From NCBI GenBank assembly GCA_026686845.1, contig JAIVEN010000014.1:32076001-32140000 (forward strand): a stretch of DNA of 64,000 nucleotides, written 5' to 3'. The stretch comes from Adenanthera pavonina. Its lineage: Eukaryota > Streptophyta > Magnoliopsida > Fabales > Fabaceae. The notes beneath the pieces are model-generated. The model was not told the DNA's origin. It was given only the letters and a program-made list of their open reading frames with translations, and made no database searches. Positions 45,827-58,474 of this stretch are shown here, piece by piece (within the stretch, counting starts at the first letter, position 1; each line of letters starts with the position of its first letter). Both the position numbers and the translations under genes were made by a program.

Positions 45827-46143
45827 TGTGTAAATAGCCGCCTACTTTTTCTAATCTGTTTTTTAAAAAAATACATGTATGTTTATATTAAAAATGTATG
45901 TAGGCGGTTATTCTAAATAACGGCCTATGTTATTGATATATATATATATATTAATCTATATATTTTTTCTTAATAATAATAGATTTGTAGGTGATTAGTT
46001 AAATAACCACCTACAAAATAGTAACTTTTATAGACGGTTATTTAAACAATTGTCTACAAATCGTCCTCCTCACTTTTTTGTTTGCATTTTTTTCATATAA
46101 TCGCCTATGTAAACGCGCCAAGAAAACTCATTTTTGTAGTAGC
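45827..46143. mobile_element. CACTA-like element end, truncated
   Basis: The right terminus 'catttttgtagtag' is the reverse complement of CTACTACAAAAATG, like the ends at 3146 and 15953. Its subterminal zone has repeated inverted units of 'taggcggttatt', for example GTAGGTG...CACCTAC at 45987-46014 and 'gtaggcggttattctaaataac'. The left part is missing at the junction with the family B LTR. It could be the 5' end of the minus-strand CACTA whose genes lie at 35957-42150; not proven. Confidence 0.6.
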
Positions 46144-46904
46144 ATAGATCAAGCAGGGTCAAACCAAGATAATCATTTTGTGTGATCTTTCTGTTCCTTC
46201 TCTTGATTTAATTTCTAGTTATGTTAATTTTAACCTAAGCTAATTTCTATTTGCGGTATTTTAGTTTCTATGAGTATAGTTTTTATCATATTAATTTGAT
46301 AAAGTAAATTAACTTAGAAATTAATATTTTTATGGGTAAATAACTTTGACATGTATTGAGTTAAATAATTATTTTTTAGAACATTTTAGACTTGAATTAG
46401 CTATATTATTGTCTGAAAAATTGCAAAAATACCTATTCAACCCCTTTAAGTGTATTTTCATGGAATTTCCTCTAGATTCCTTCCTCTTTTCAAACTTGAG
46501 ATAGAATCTCCATCTCATTATCATTGGAATGTCTTGAAACACAAACCATTTCATTCTCAAAGCTAATTATGCTAAAGTGGTATGAATAGAAGGAAGAGGA
46601 TCTCTCTTTTTTTGTGTTGTTGATCTATTGCATGAACTTCATATATATGCTCAACTTTTGCCTAGGGCTATGCCTCTAGTCTCACACCAAATCGATCTCT
46701 TATTTTGTTGATTAATTTTAGCTGTGATGTTTTTGTTGTACATTGAATTTTTGCTATATTTTGTGAGATTTCGTAATACTATTTATAGTTTATTTTAGTT
46801 TTATATCTTGTTTATTGTTCAGTGGTTTTTGAAATTAGTTTTACTTTTGTTATTTCACTACTTAATTTGAAATTGGACTCCTAGCAACTAGTTGTATGTG
46901 TACG
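46144..46904 (+). repeat. Copia-like LTR 3' fragment and unassigned flank
   Basis: 46147-46480 ('atcaagcagggtcaaacc', 'ttgcaaaaatacctattcaa') resembles the end of a Copia LTR in layout. The rest to 46904 has no recognised feature. Confidence 0.3.
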
Positions 46905-46931
46905 TGTAGTAACCCTCATTACACTATCCAA

Positions 46932-47780
46932 TGTAACAACCCTCACTACATTGTCCCTAACTTGGTCTCTGGCTAACCAAGTGTAATTGGTGTTGTGTGC
47001 AAAATTGGAGGATCAGGACGAACGAAAGGTTCAAGTAGAGGCAGAAAGAGCTCCATGTCGCGGCGAGTGAGCTACAGATTCAAATATTTTTTTGGCTGAA
47101 AGCAACAGCTCCATAGCGGGCTTTTCTAGGGCCGCGGAGGGAATAAAAAATTTTGTATAAATCGACAACATTTTAGTCAGACTGAAAGGAAAGAAATGGA
47201 GGGAGCAATGGAGAAGTAGTGTTAGGGTTCAAAGTTTCTAGCCTTTAAAGCTTGGATCTTGGTTGGTAAGTGATCCCTACTCCTACCTCCCTATTTTCTT
47301 TGGTTTTAAGTTGGGATTTTTCAGGTACAAGTTGGGATTTTCAATTTTGGCCGAAATCCACCAATTAAAATGTATGAAAAAGGATTAATGATGTATGATT
47401 TGGTGGTGGTTATGCTTGGGTGTGAGTTCAGAAGGAGTATGCACAAATTTTTCCTAACCCTAGGTTGATTTCTGGTTGATGAGGTGTGAGATCCAAAATA
47501 TATAAGATTGTTTATGGTTTGAATAGTTATATGAGGTTCATGGAAGTGTGAAAATATGATTGGAACCTTGGGTTCGACCTATATGGTTGAATTGTGGTTT
47601 GTGATTAGGTGGTATCTTGTGTTAATTGAGGAATTGTGATATTGTGAAGGTAATTTGGTTGATCGGAGAAGTCAAGTCGTAGGATTGGCATTCAAGAAAT
47701 CTTGTGGTACTCATGTGCACGTGGTGGGGATAATTGAGGTAACTGGGTGTTTGTATTGTACAGTGAGATATTATATCTTT
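46932..47780 (+). repeat. 5' LTR of the chromovirus, truncated
   Basis: Begins TGTAACAACCCTCACTACATT and matches 51106-51990 ('aaccaagtgtaattggtg', 'gttggtaagtgatcc', 'ggattggcattcaagaaa'). The match ends near 47780, where the 3' LTR goes on for a further 1.7 kb. The preceding 27 bp (46905-46931) are a second copy of the LTR's first 27 bp. Confidence 0.85.
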
Positions 47781-47789
47781 TGATTATGC

Positions 47790-50700
47790 TCAGAGATTGG
47801 GGATTGTGGCATTCGAGTTACCTTTTGAATTGTCGGTATCCACACCCAAGGGAGTTTCACTAAGGACTACTCAAGCTTGTCTAAATTGTGTGGTTCATTT
47901 TGAACACTGAAGCACTACCTTGGATTTAATCTATTTACCGTTGTAAGAGATTGATGTCATAATTGGGATGGATTGGCTAGAGGCAAATAATGTGATTCTT
48001 GACTGTGCCCAGAAGACTATGTCATCACATATGAATATCCCTAGTATGGAAGGGGATAAGAATGTCTATGTGTCCTTTGCCTAAGCTGACAGGTATTTAA
48101 GAAAAGGATGTTAATGGTTTTTGATTTTCTTCTCTATAAACGTGAATATGGAAGTTGGTATAGAAAGACATTCAGTTGTTTGTGAATATCCTGATGTGTT
48201 TCCAGGGGAGATCACTGGTTTGCCACCACAATGAGAGCTAGAGTTTTCCATTGATTTGGTGCCCAGGACAAGTCCTATTTTGAAAGCTCCATATCAAATG
48301 GCACTATCTGAATTGAAAGAACTTAAAACACAGATTGAAGATTTGTTGTAAAAGGGTTTCATCAGACTAAGTGTCTTGCCTTGGGGAGCTCCTATGTTGT
48401 TTGTCAAGAAGAAGGATGGTAGCCTCAGATTGTGTATTGATTACAGGCAGTTGAACTGAGTGATAATTAAGAATAACTATTCTTTGCCCTATATTGAAGA
48501 GTTGATTGATCAGTTGGCTAGTGCCTCTATTTTCTCTAAAATCGATTTGAGATCAAGGTACCATTAACTACAGGTACCACTAAAGATATGCATAAAACTG
48601 CTTTTTGAACTTGATATGGTCATTATAAGTTTCTTGTAATGCCATTCGGGTTGACCAATGCCCCGAAAATCTTCATGGATTACATGAACAGGGTCTTTCA
48701 GCCATATTTAGATAAATTTGTGGTGGTATTTATTAATGACATTCTGATATACTCCAAGAGTAAGGAAGAGCATGCACTCCATCTACGGACTGTATTGCAA
48801 GTGTTATGGGATCACCAACTGTATGTTAAGCTTAGTAAATGTGAGTTTTGGCTATGAGAGGTGAAATTTTTGGGTCACGTGATTTCTGCAGAACAAGTAG
48901 TGGTGGACCCTAGTAAAGTAGAAGTGGTGTTAAATTGGGAGAGACCACAATCAATGACTGAAATTCACAGCTTTTTGGAATTGGCTGGTTACTACCGAAG
49001 GTTCATCAAAGGATTATCTCAGCTTGTTATGCCATTGATTAGACTCACCAGTAAGGATCGATCTTTTATTTGGGATGACAGGTGTGAGAGAGCATTCCAA
49101 GAGCTGAAGGTTCATCTGATGTCCACTCTAGTGCTAATTATCCCTGACCCATCTGAGGCGTTTACAGTTTACACGGATGCTCTAAGAAGGGTCTAGGGTC
49201 TATATTAATGCAACAAAGAAGAGTTGTGGCATATGCTTCAAGGTAGTTAAGGCATCATGAGAAGAACTATCTTACTCACAACCTTGAGCTAGCAGCTGTA
49301 GTGTTTGCTTTGAAATTATGGAGGCATTATCTCTATGGTGCTCAGTTTGAGGTGTTCAGTGACCACAAGAGTTTGAAGTATCTATTCAGAAGGAGTTGGA
49401 CATGAAGCAAGGACATTGGGTAGAATTCTTGGTAGACTATGAGTTTGTTTTTAAGTATCATCCTTGGAAAGCCAATGTAGTGGCAGATGCGTTAAGTAGA
49501 AAGTTGATCCACACAGCCACAATGATGATGAGAGAACAAAAGTTGCCGGAAAGCCTAAGAGATATGAAGTTATCCATTAATGTCTATTCTAGAGTACCAG
49601 CATTGCGATCCATCAATGTATCAAGTGATTTATTGAGGAACCTTTGTTATGCTCAGTTGGAGGATAACTATCTTTTAGGCATTCAGAAATGAATTGAAAT
49701 GGCGAAAACTCAGGACTTTGATATGTTAGAGGATGGTATTATCCGGTACCGTGGACAGATTTATGTGCCCAACATTGTGGCATTTTGAGAAATTATTCTG
49801 GAGGAAGCTCATAAGAGTAGGTACACTATTCACCTGGGTACCACTAAGATGTACCAAGATTTGAAGAGAGGATGCTGGTGGCCAGGTATGAAAAAGGGCA
49901 TCGCAAAATATGTGGCAAGATGTCTAATCTGTCAGAAGGTGAAGATTAAGCACCAATTGCCAGCGAGTATGTTGCAACTTCTGGAGATCCCGGAGTGGAA
50001 ATGGGATAGCATCTCCATGGATTTTGTGATGGGATTACCGAGGACCTCTTTAGGACACAAATGCGATATGGGTAATTGTGGATAGGTTGATGAAGTCGAC
50101 CCATTTTCTTTCGATTCAGGAGACTATCACTATGGAGAAATTGGCTCAGTTGTATGTGAATGAGATCATGCGAGTGCATGGAGTCTTGATGAATATTGTG
50201 TCGAACAAAGATCTTAGGTTTACATCTAGGTTTTGGAAATCTCTTCAGAAGGACATAAGGACAAAGCTGAATTTCAATACTGCTTATCATCCTCAATCTG
50301 ATGGGCAAACTGAAAGGATAATTTAAACTCTAGAAAACATGATGTGGTCTTGTGTTCTAGAGAACAAAAGCAATTAGGATCAATATATGCCATTGGTCGA
50401 ATTTTCCTATAACAACAGTTACCACTCGAGTTTACAAATGACCCATATGAAGCTTTGTATGGTTGGAAGTGCAGATCTCCGTTGTATTAGGTTGAACTTG
50501 GTGAACAGAGTCTTTTGGGCCCAATTATTATGGATCAAACATCTCAACAAATAGAGAGTATTCAACAGAAGCTTTTGACCACTTAGAGTCAGTACAAGAG
50601 TTATATGGATAAAAGGAGGAGACCATTAGAGTTTGATACTTAAGATCATGTATTTTTGAAGGTCACTCCTAATATAAGTGTTGGGAGAACAATTCGAGCA

Positions 50701-51055
50701 AAGAAGCTTACTTTGAGGTATATAGGTACATATCACATTCTGGAGTGAATTGGGCCAGTAGCGTATCAAGTGGTGCTACCACCAAATCTTGTAGGGTTGC
50801 ATGATGTTTTCCACGTGTCTCAACTCAAAAGGTACCATCCAAATCTGTCTCATATAATTGATGATGAGGAAGTTCAAGTACAAGAGGATCTGACTTTTAA
50901 GGTCATGTCATTGCAAATTCTTGATGTAAAGGAGAAACAGTTGAGGAATAAGACTATTAAGCTAGTGAAAGTGTTATGGAGTGGCCTGATATCCAATGAT
51001 GTTACATGGGAAACGGAAGAATCTATGTGAAGGAGGTATCTAGAGATTTTTGCTT
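47790..51055 (+). pseudogene. Chromovirus pol (protease to chromodomain)
   Basis: Protease end 47790-48060 (DVIIGMDWLEANNVILDC by reading across a shift). RT 48230-48860 ([50 protein letters not shown]) with the active site [10 protein letters not shown], where the first catalytic Asp codon is AAT at 48735-48737. RNase H 48990-49500. Integrase zinc domain 49800-49950 (HLGTTKMYQDL, CLICQKVK). Integrase core 49990-50325 (WDSISMDFVMGLP, YHPQSDGQTERII). GPY-like tail 50770-50850 (LHDVFHVSQLKRYHP). Chromodomain 50890-51040 (LQILDVKEKQLRNKTIKLVK, VTWETEE). Stops include 48349 (family Gln) and 48459. Inactive. Confidence 0.9.
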
Positions 51056-51090
51056 AAGGTAAGAATGGAAATTTCGAGGATGAAATTTTT

Positions 51091-51105
51091 ATAAGAAGGG
51101 GAGAA
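51091..51105 (+). promoter_or_regulatory. Polypurine tract of the chromovirus
   Basis: ataagaaggggagaa directly before the 3' LTR start TGTAACAACC, after 'atttcgaggatgaaattttt', a phrase shared by the other Gypsy copies here. Confidence 0.88.
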
Positions 51106-54100
51106 TGTAACAACCATCAATACACTGTCCTTAACTTGGTCTATGGCTAACCAAGTGTAATTGGTGTTGTGTGTAAAACCGGAGGATCAAGATGGAGGAA
51201 AGGTTCAAGTGGAGGCAAAAAGAGCTCCACGTTGCGGCAAGGAGCAAGACCGCCGCGGCGAGTGAGCTATAGATTCAAATATTTTTTTGGCTAAAACCAA
51301 CAGCTCCGTGGCGGGCTTTTTTAGGACCGCGACTGGAATAAAAAATTTTGTATAAACTGAGAACATTTCAGTCAAACTGAAAAGAAAGAAACAGAGGGAG
51401 CAACGGAGAAGCAGTGTTAGGGTTCAAAGCTTCTAGTCTTTAAGAGTTATTTTTAGCCTCTTGAAGCTTGGATCTTGGTTGGTAAGTGATCCCCACTCCT
51501 CCCTCCCCATTTTCTTAGGTTTTAAGTTGGGATTTTCAATTTTGGTCAAAATCCACTAATTAAAATGGATGAAAAGGGATTAATGAGGTATGATTTGGTA
51601 GTAGTTATGCTTGGGTGTGAGTTTAGAAGGAGTATGCATGGATTTTTCCTAACCGTAGGTTGATTTCTGGTTGATAAGGTGTGAGATCCGAAATATATAA
51701 GATTTATTATGGTTTGAATAGTTATATAAGGTTCATTGAGGTATGAAAATGTAATTGGAACCTTGGGTTAGGCCTATATTGTTGAATTGTGGTTTGTGGT
51801 TAGGTGGTATCTTGTGTTAATTGAGGAATTGTGATATTGTGAAGGTCATTTGGTTGATCAGAGAAGTCAAGTCGTGGGATTGGCATTCAAGAAAGCTTGT
51901 GGAACTTGTGTGCACGTGGTAGTGACAATTAAGGTAAACATGTGTTTGTATTGTCTATATGGTTTGTATTGTACAGTGAGATATGATAGTATATATATAT
52001 GTATATATGCATATTCCTTTTCATACCATGATATTGGTTGCGTATGTGTATGGTTTTCTACATATCGTGGTATGCACACGGCTGGTGGATATATAATGAT
52101 TGTATATGTTGTGTATGTATGATGTGTAGCATTCCCATACCATTACATGGTAGTATATCCATATGATGTTTGTAAGGATGATATATATGTGTGTTTGAGG
52201 TATGTTGGCATGACATTGGCATCATCACCATATGATTGCATAGTGAGATATTGGTGATGACGTGATGATGATATGTTATAAGATGATGATATGATAAAGA
52301 TCCCTGTCGCTAAATCCTCTCCTTGGGAGAGCCAGGCAGCAAAGGATAATATGATATGATGAAACATCCTTGTTACTAAATTCTCCTATTGGGAGAGCCA
52401 GGTGGTAGTGAATTTGGGGATGCACCTTCCCTAAATCACCACCAATTCACAGTGGTCTAAGGGAAGAAAGACCACAGTCCAAACTCTAGTGTAACCATTG
52501 GCTGGGTTTCATCAGGGTAAGATGAGCTTGGTGATATCCCAGAATCAACCTTCACCGATTGTTGGAAGGGACTCATCTACTGAAACATCTTGTGATGATG
52601 ACAGCTCATGGTTCTAGCCGCGTTTGAGGGACAACATGCATACCATTCATTAGCATTTCATTGCACCATGTGTACAATTGTGTGGATTCGTATATATATT
52701 GTATGTGGTTATTCCCGGTTACTGAGACATTGTCTCACACCCCTTTTCCCATGACTAACCTTTCAAGTGAAGGTTTTGGCACTAGTCCAGAGAAGACAAG
52801 GAAGTAGTGTACCGGATGCGAGAATATCAAGTTTATGTAATGTATTTGTGTAGGGTTATGTACTTTGTGTCAAGTAGGATAGTATGATCGTAATGGATAT
52901 GAGGATCCTGATGTTTGTAATGACTATGTTGATATTTTATGGATGTGGAGTTGTTATTAGAGATTGTGCTCCACGCCAATCATTGTATTATAAATATTGT
53001 TCTTCATTATGAAAAAAAGGTGTTTTTCTTACATTATTATATTGTTTGCAGTGTTTTCTTTATAATAATATCCTTGGATAAATTATTTTATCCTAAATAT
53101 CCCAAGTCAATCATCTTTGTGGGAACAATGATGAATTAAGGCTAGTATGATTTTGATTGATAATTATGTATGAAGATAGAAATCAAAATCATAAGCTCCT
53201 GTTAGAGAATAGGTGCTAGATCGACCCATTATGAGATAGCTACATGGATCAAGTCATAAGCATATCTCATATATAACTGTGTCACTAAGCCCTTAGACCT
53301 GAGATCATCGTGGCTTCCTACATGGGGAACAATGTACTTTGGCATAGTCAAAAGTTATATTTAATCGGGAGATCATAAAGGCTATGATTGGGCATAGTAG
53401 AACTCATGTGGAGGAAGATGAATGGTTAAGATGGAATTTGTCCCTCTAATTAATGGAGAGATATATCTGGGCCCCTCGATGAGTGAGACTGAGAAATGCA
53501 TAGCCGTGCTCAAAAGAAAGAGTTTCCATTTGTTTTGTCAGCCTGCTCGAAGATCGAGAAAGTAATGGTCGAGTAAAATGCAGATGACGTTTCCATGCCT
53601 CATACTTGATCCATATATCATGAGACAAACGGGATGTGATTGGGTTATATGATAAGTTATATCGGATCTCTGATCTCATATGGTTTGGGTAGTCACAATG
53701 TCTTGCTAGAGGCCACTTGTGATTTGTAGGTCCAATAGTGTTGTTAGCCTACTGCCAACATCATATGAGCCTACAAGGTCACAGACAAGAACGGACCAAC
53801 TCGAGCTAGAATATCCAGATTCATTCAATCTAAAATGTGTCTAGATTCAATGAATTTAATGTTCGATTTAGGGTGATAGAATTATATATATATATATATT
53901 AAAATTCAAAATATATATATGTTTGATATATTATATATTTGATATATATTATTTCGAAATATATATATATATAGTGTTCAAATTAATTCAAATGAATTAG
54001 TTTTAAATTTAAACTAATGTCATAATCTAAATTTGATTTAAATTTGATTCTAAATTTGAATTTAAAGTAATAATCTAAATTTGATTTATATGATAAATTA

Positions 54101-55323
54101 AATCTAGATTTGATTCTGGATAAAGATCAGATAGTTAGTTTAAATTTAATTTATTAGATAGATTTAAATTTAAACTAATCTATTTAATTAATATTTGATT
54201 CAGTTTAAATTATTGATTTAAATTAAACAAATATAAATTCCTGTCTATATATTGATATAGACTATGGTACATAATCAATACAATTTTGAATCAACCTAAA
54301 AAGAAAGTGGCTATATACTCAGAGAGTGAGGCAGTACGGACGTACAGATGAATGATGAACAGTGTACAGATGTATGGACATTCACAACCAGAGGTGCTAG
54401 CATGTCATTCGAGTTGGACTCACCATTCGTGTGGATACCAGTAGAGGGAGCTAACCAGTTGCATTAGTTCCTGAGGTCTGACTAAATGAAAAGAACACCA
54501 AGGGACACACCAAAGGTGAATTCTTTTCTACATCTCAATCTAAACAACATTGACAGATCCATGGAAAGGAATTTCTTGATAGTTTTTTCACTGCGTGGAT
54601 GCAGAAATTCCCAACAGTTGTATGATATATGATGTGCATAATGTATTGTGATGCATGCATGGTACGAAGTGTTTGTGAGCCTAAAGGAGGAATTGGGCCT
54701 TATTGGTGTGTTTTGGGGCAAGTAGTCCATTATGTCAATTTGGGTTCAAGGGGATCAAATCTCAGAGAAGTGGTTCCTTTGAGGTGAAACCTCTTTGAAC
54801 AAGTTGGTTAAGTGGATTATCACCTGTAGGAATGGTCCCAAATGGTCAATTTGCCCTTGGTGGCAAATGAGAGTTGTAAGTGGTGAGTTTTGATTTAAAA
54901 GTGACCAAAATAGTCTTGGAGGTCCAAAATCTCCATATGTAGATGGATTGAGGTGAAATTGATGTCTATGGATAGATTGGAATAAGATTGACTTGTAGGA
55001 GTTGGAATCAGGTCAATCAGAGGTCAGAGCATAAAGTTATGCGTGTCAGAAGTTCGCCCCAAAAGTTGAAGTTTGCTTATATGGCATTAGCAAAGGGGCA
55101 TCGTGGCACCAGTGAATCTGAGAGCTCTAGAGCTGTGGCGATACTATAGCTATCATAGTCATGCGCACTGTTTCAGCTGTTCTGGTGTTCCTTGAGGTGT
55201 TTGTGGCGTTTTTCGCTACTCTGATGATCTGGAAGGTAAATATGAGATGTTTGGCTGGTGTTTGGTTGGTTTTTTTTGAAGCTTTTAGTCAGGTCAAGAG
55301 GCGTTTGGGAGTAAGGTATTATA
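51106..55323 (+). repeat. 3' LTR of the chromovirus, split by a solo LTR
   Basis: The LTR runs 51106-52954 and resumes 54617-55323, about 2.55 kb without the insert. It ends ggtattata, where copy T0 has ggctattaca. It contains TATA- and gatgatg-rich stretches. The small ORFs at 51850, 51867, 52143 and 55161 are chance frames in LTR sequence. Confidence 0.8.
52955..54616 (+). repeat. Solo LTR of an unassigned family (copy H)
   Basis: 1,662 bp, TATTAGAGATTG (a TG-to-TA change at the start is likely) to aaattcccaaca, with perfect 5-bp duplications GTTGT at 52950-52954 and 54617-54621. The host LTR text resumes directly after it. It holds a (TA)n stretch at 53883-53975. Its first 83 bp recur at 42651-42733. 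The CCCAACA end suggests Copia; superfamily not settled. Confidence 0.88.
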
Positions 55324-56493
55324 CTATCATGGACTTAGTTTCGAACTAATGAGAAGTATACTTGTTGACATATGCGGTACTGGAGGAACTAGGGTAGAGG
55401 AAGAATAAGGAGAAGGCAAAAGCACTCCACACTGCGGTGAATGAAATAGGAAACTTCAACATTTTTTGGGCAAAAAAGTTTTAAATCACAGCGAGCTAAC
55501 AGTTCGCTGCAATGCCATATTAAAAACTTGTTTAAATCAGGTAAGATCCCATTAAATGAAATGGAAAGAAATTGAGGAAGGGACCAATTTTCTTTGCTAG
55601 GGCTTTGTGAATCTGAGTTGGGGAAGCAAATTTCGGACCTTAAGAGTTTGATCATTGGTTGGTAAGTGATTCTTGCTCTCCCTTCTCTCTTTTCTCTCCA
55701 ACTTTGACATGATTTTCAGATATATGCATGTGGACTCGAGTTTAGCCAAATTCTACTGATTAAAATGGATGCAAAGTGATCAATGAAGTATTATTTAGTG
55801 TTGTTAAGGATTTGGTATAAGTTTAAGAGGGATTATGTAAGGTTTGTGCTAAACCCTAGGCAAATTGTGGTTGAGGATATAAGGAATCCAAATTGTATGT
55901 GAATGATTATGATTGTAGTGGTCATTTGATTCTCATTGACATGTGTTTATGTTGTTAGAACCCTGGATAAAGCTTAAATGGTTGAATTATGAATTTTGGT
56001 AAAGTATACAATGTGTTAATTGAAGGTATTATGATATTGCAATGGTTCTTAGGTTGTTCAGAGGCATTTGGCTCATGATCAGTGTTGAGATAACTTCCTA
56101 AACCTGTGTGTGGTGTCGGTAATTTGAGGTAACTAGGTATATATGTATGTGTATTAGTTGTTTGTTATATATTTATATATATATGTTTCTTTTCATACCA
56201 CAGTATTGTTGTGTGCATGTGGCTCTTTTCCATATCATAGTATGTATGCGACTAGATGAGGTATGTGTATTTCGATCCTTGATACTTGTATGTGATGATG
56301 ATCAATATGATGTTATGTATATAAATATGTATGAATCTTGAGCATTCCCATATGGCACAAGCTAGCATGACATTGATGATGATTACATAGTAATATAGAC
56401 ATGATGACATGGCATTGAACATAATCATGCATTGAGCATAGTGAGATATGGTGGATTGGGTGATGATAATAAGATGAGATATGATGATGATAT
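55324..56493 (+). repeat. Third T-like LTR, truncated
   Basis: From about 55370 the sequence again follows the family T LTR start region ('ggaggaac', 'gcaaaagcactcc', 'attggttggtaagtgatt', 'gtggttga', 'gatgatgatat'), about 60 bp inside the LTR start. It is cut at 56493 by a minus-strand Sirevirus. It is more divergent than the other T LTRs. Confidence 0.6.
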
Positions 56494-58158
56494 TGTTAGT
56501 TAGGCTGACTTCCCAAGATGGGGGTGAATTGGGAAGATTAAAATTTTCTACACAAAGTGAAAACAATGAAGAAAGCAAGGTATGATAGAAAAACAGAGTA
56601 TAAAGCAGTAAGATAAAAGAGTAGTGATAGAGAAAAGAAAAACTCTAATATTTATCTAGGTTCGGTCTCTCCTCTTGACCTACGTCCAGTCCCCAAGAAA
56701 CCTCTTGATATTTTCCACTATTCAGCAAGAATTCAACAGGCTTCTTGCAAATGCCATAGTACAACGTTAGTACTCTATTTTCTAAAGCTCACTCAATCGC
56801 TTTCTGCACTTTCACAAAGTGCTTTACAATCCCTTATGATATCTCCTCACAAGAAAATCTATCTTTCAGATGAAGATTAGATTCTTTACAAAGATGAAAC
56901 TCTCTTGAATAGAGTGAATATGACAATTAAAGTACAAGTATTGAAGTAAGAGGGTAAAAGTCATTGAGTAGAAAATTTGGCAGAGTTTCAGTATCTACAA
57001 AGTTTGATTCGTTACCCACAACTTCAAATAATGTTATATTTATAGATATAGGTCTCAAATGTCCGTTAGAGACAAAATCTATCCATTGGAGAAGTTATCC
57101 AACGGTTACTCTGAAAAACTATCCGTTAACCAACCGCATTTAATGCTTTTGACATACTGAAATTCGAATTTTGGTAGGTCAACAGACAAATTTCGAAGGA
57201 ACCGAAGGTTAAAGCTTCCAACGCTGAAATACTGAAGTTCGTCTGTTCATGAAGTGAAATTCAAATTTTGAAACTTAGAAAGTGTTTCTATGTTGTGACA
57301 TACGAATTTTCAAGATGAAAGTTTTTCTGTTAAATGTGAACACTGTTTTCAATTTGCTATAGTGCCCTCGAAATTCAAATTTTGGAACCCCAAAATTCGT
57401 CTGTCCATAGCAAGCTCAAACAGCACAGTAGTTCATTTACTTCGAAATTCAAATTTTAAAAGAGTGAAGTTTGTCTATCAGAGAGACCTCTTTTAAGACT
57501 TACTTTATCATTCGAATTTATAAACACTGTCATTCGTATGTCAACATGTCATTGTAACAGACTCACAACCTTAGCTTCTGAAATTCAAATTTTCATGTTA
57601 AAAGTTCGTCTGTCAGTGAGCAATTTTGAAACTCAACATAATTTTGATTTCAGATGAACCTTGACATTGTTTCAGACGAATTTCTTTGGTTTTCATAAGT
57701 TGCATTTTGTCTGGAATTCGAATTTTGAAAACTCAAAGTTCGTCTGTTACTCAATAGCTTCTTTCAGATACTTATGAAAATTCAAATTTTGGAAAATCAA
57801 AATTTGTCTGTCAGAGAGACATCTCTTCAGACTTATTCAGTTTTAACTCGAAATTCAAATTTTCAAAGCCAAAATTCGAATTTCCAATATGACAGTTCAA
57901 TGTAAACTTTTCAAACGTTGTCTATTGGTGGGTATTTTTCAAATATTTCATGATTTAACATAAAATCAAGTTTTTAAAACATCTTTTCATGAAATCAAAG
58001 TCTTTTACCCATATTTAAACATAATTAAACATTCAACAACAAATTTTGCACAGATTTCTCCAGGATTTCTTCATTTGAACTCTTTGTGCACCTTTGATAT
58101 CTTTTACGCCAAGCTCTTGAGAATTGATTTGGAATCATCAAAACTTCTTGATTCAACA
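56494..58158 (-). repeat. Sirevirus 3' LTR L4, minus strand
   Basis: 1,665 bp; minus-strand TGTTGAATCAAG at 58158 to taactaaca at 56494. It carries the hairpin array (57165-57930), the exact MSA element TCCAACGGTTA (plus text 57098-57108) and the TATA box (57037-57044). It is preceded by the polypurine tract. Confidence 0.92.
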
Positions 58159-58180
58159 TTCTCCCCCTTTTTGATGATGA
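58159..58180 (-). promoter_or_regulatory. Sirevirus polypurine tract (element 1)
   Basis: Minus strand: catcatcaaaaagggggaga then a, directly before TGTTGAATC. This extended form of the tract is a hallmark of Sireviruses and is identical in element 2. Confidence 0.9.
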
Positions 58181-58474
58181 CAAAACAACTTACAAACTAG
58201 ATTAGTACTTGGGTTTGCTTTAACATGCTTCCCCTCAACAGATGCATTATATTTCAAAAGATATCATATATAGCACATCAGTGAAGAGATTCAAGGAGTG
58301 ATATTGCAACTAAGGAATTCATTCATTTCAATAAATGTTGCTTTACAGAACCTAATTAAAGTAAAAAGTCCTTAAAACAATTTCAAAACACAAAGTAAAT
58401 ACAAAATGCAAACAACCCAAACAATCAAAACATAGTACTACACGAAGACTCAAGCCTAAAGTCTGATCAATTCT

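Larger units (their letters stand above)
46905..55323 (+). mobile_element. Tekay/Del-type chromovirus (family T), inactive
   Basis: 5' LTR start at 46932, interior with pol, polypurine tract, and 3' LTR from 51106 to about 55323 (split by a solo LTR). The C-terminal chromodomain of integrase identifies a chromovirus of the Tekay/Del type. The 5' LTR is truncated: at about 47780 it passes straight into protease, so PBS and gag are gone. Stops occur throughout. Confidence 0.85.

Noticed and set aside
51850..52122. 90-aa ORF with Cys/Val/Tyr-rich text
   Set aside because: Frame through tatata/tgtgtg-rich LTR sequence; not present in the sister LTR.
53883..53975. (TA)n-rich stretch as a regulatory or matrix-attachment site
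   Set aside because: A simple repeat within solo LTR H; nothing supports a function.
57165..57930. Regularly repeated palindromes that could suggest a CRISPR array
   Set aside because: Units are degenerate, spacers are not unique sequences of equal size, and the genome is a plant; they belong to the LTR.
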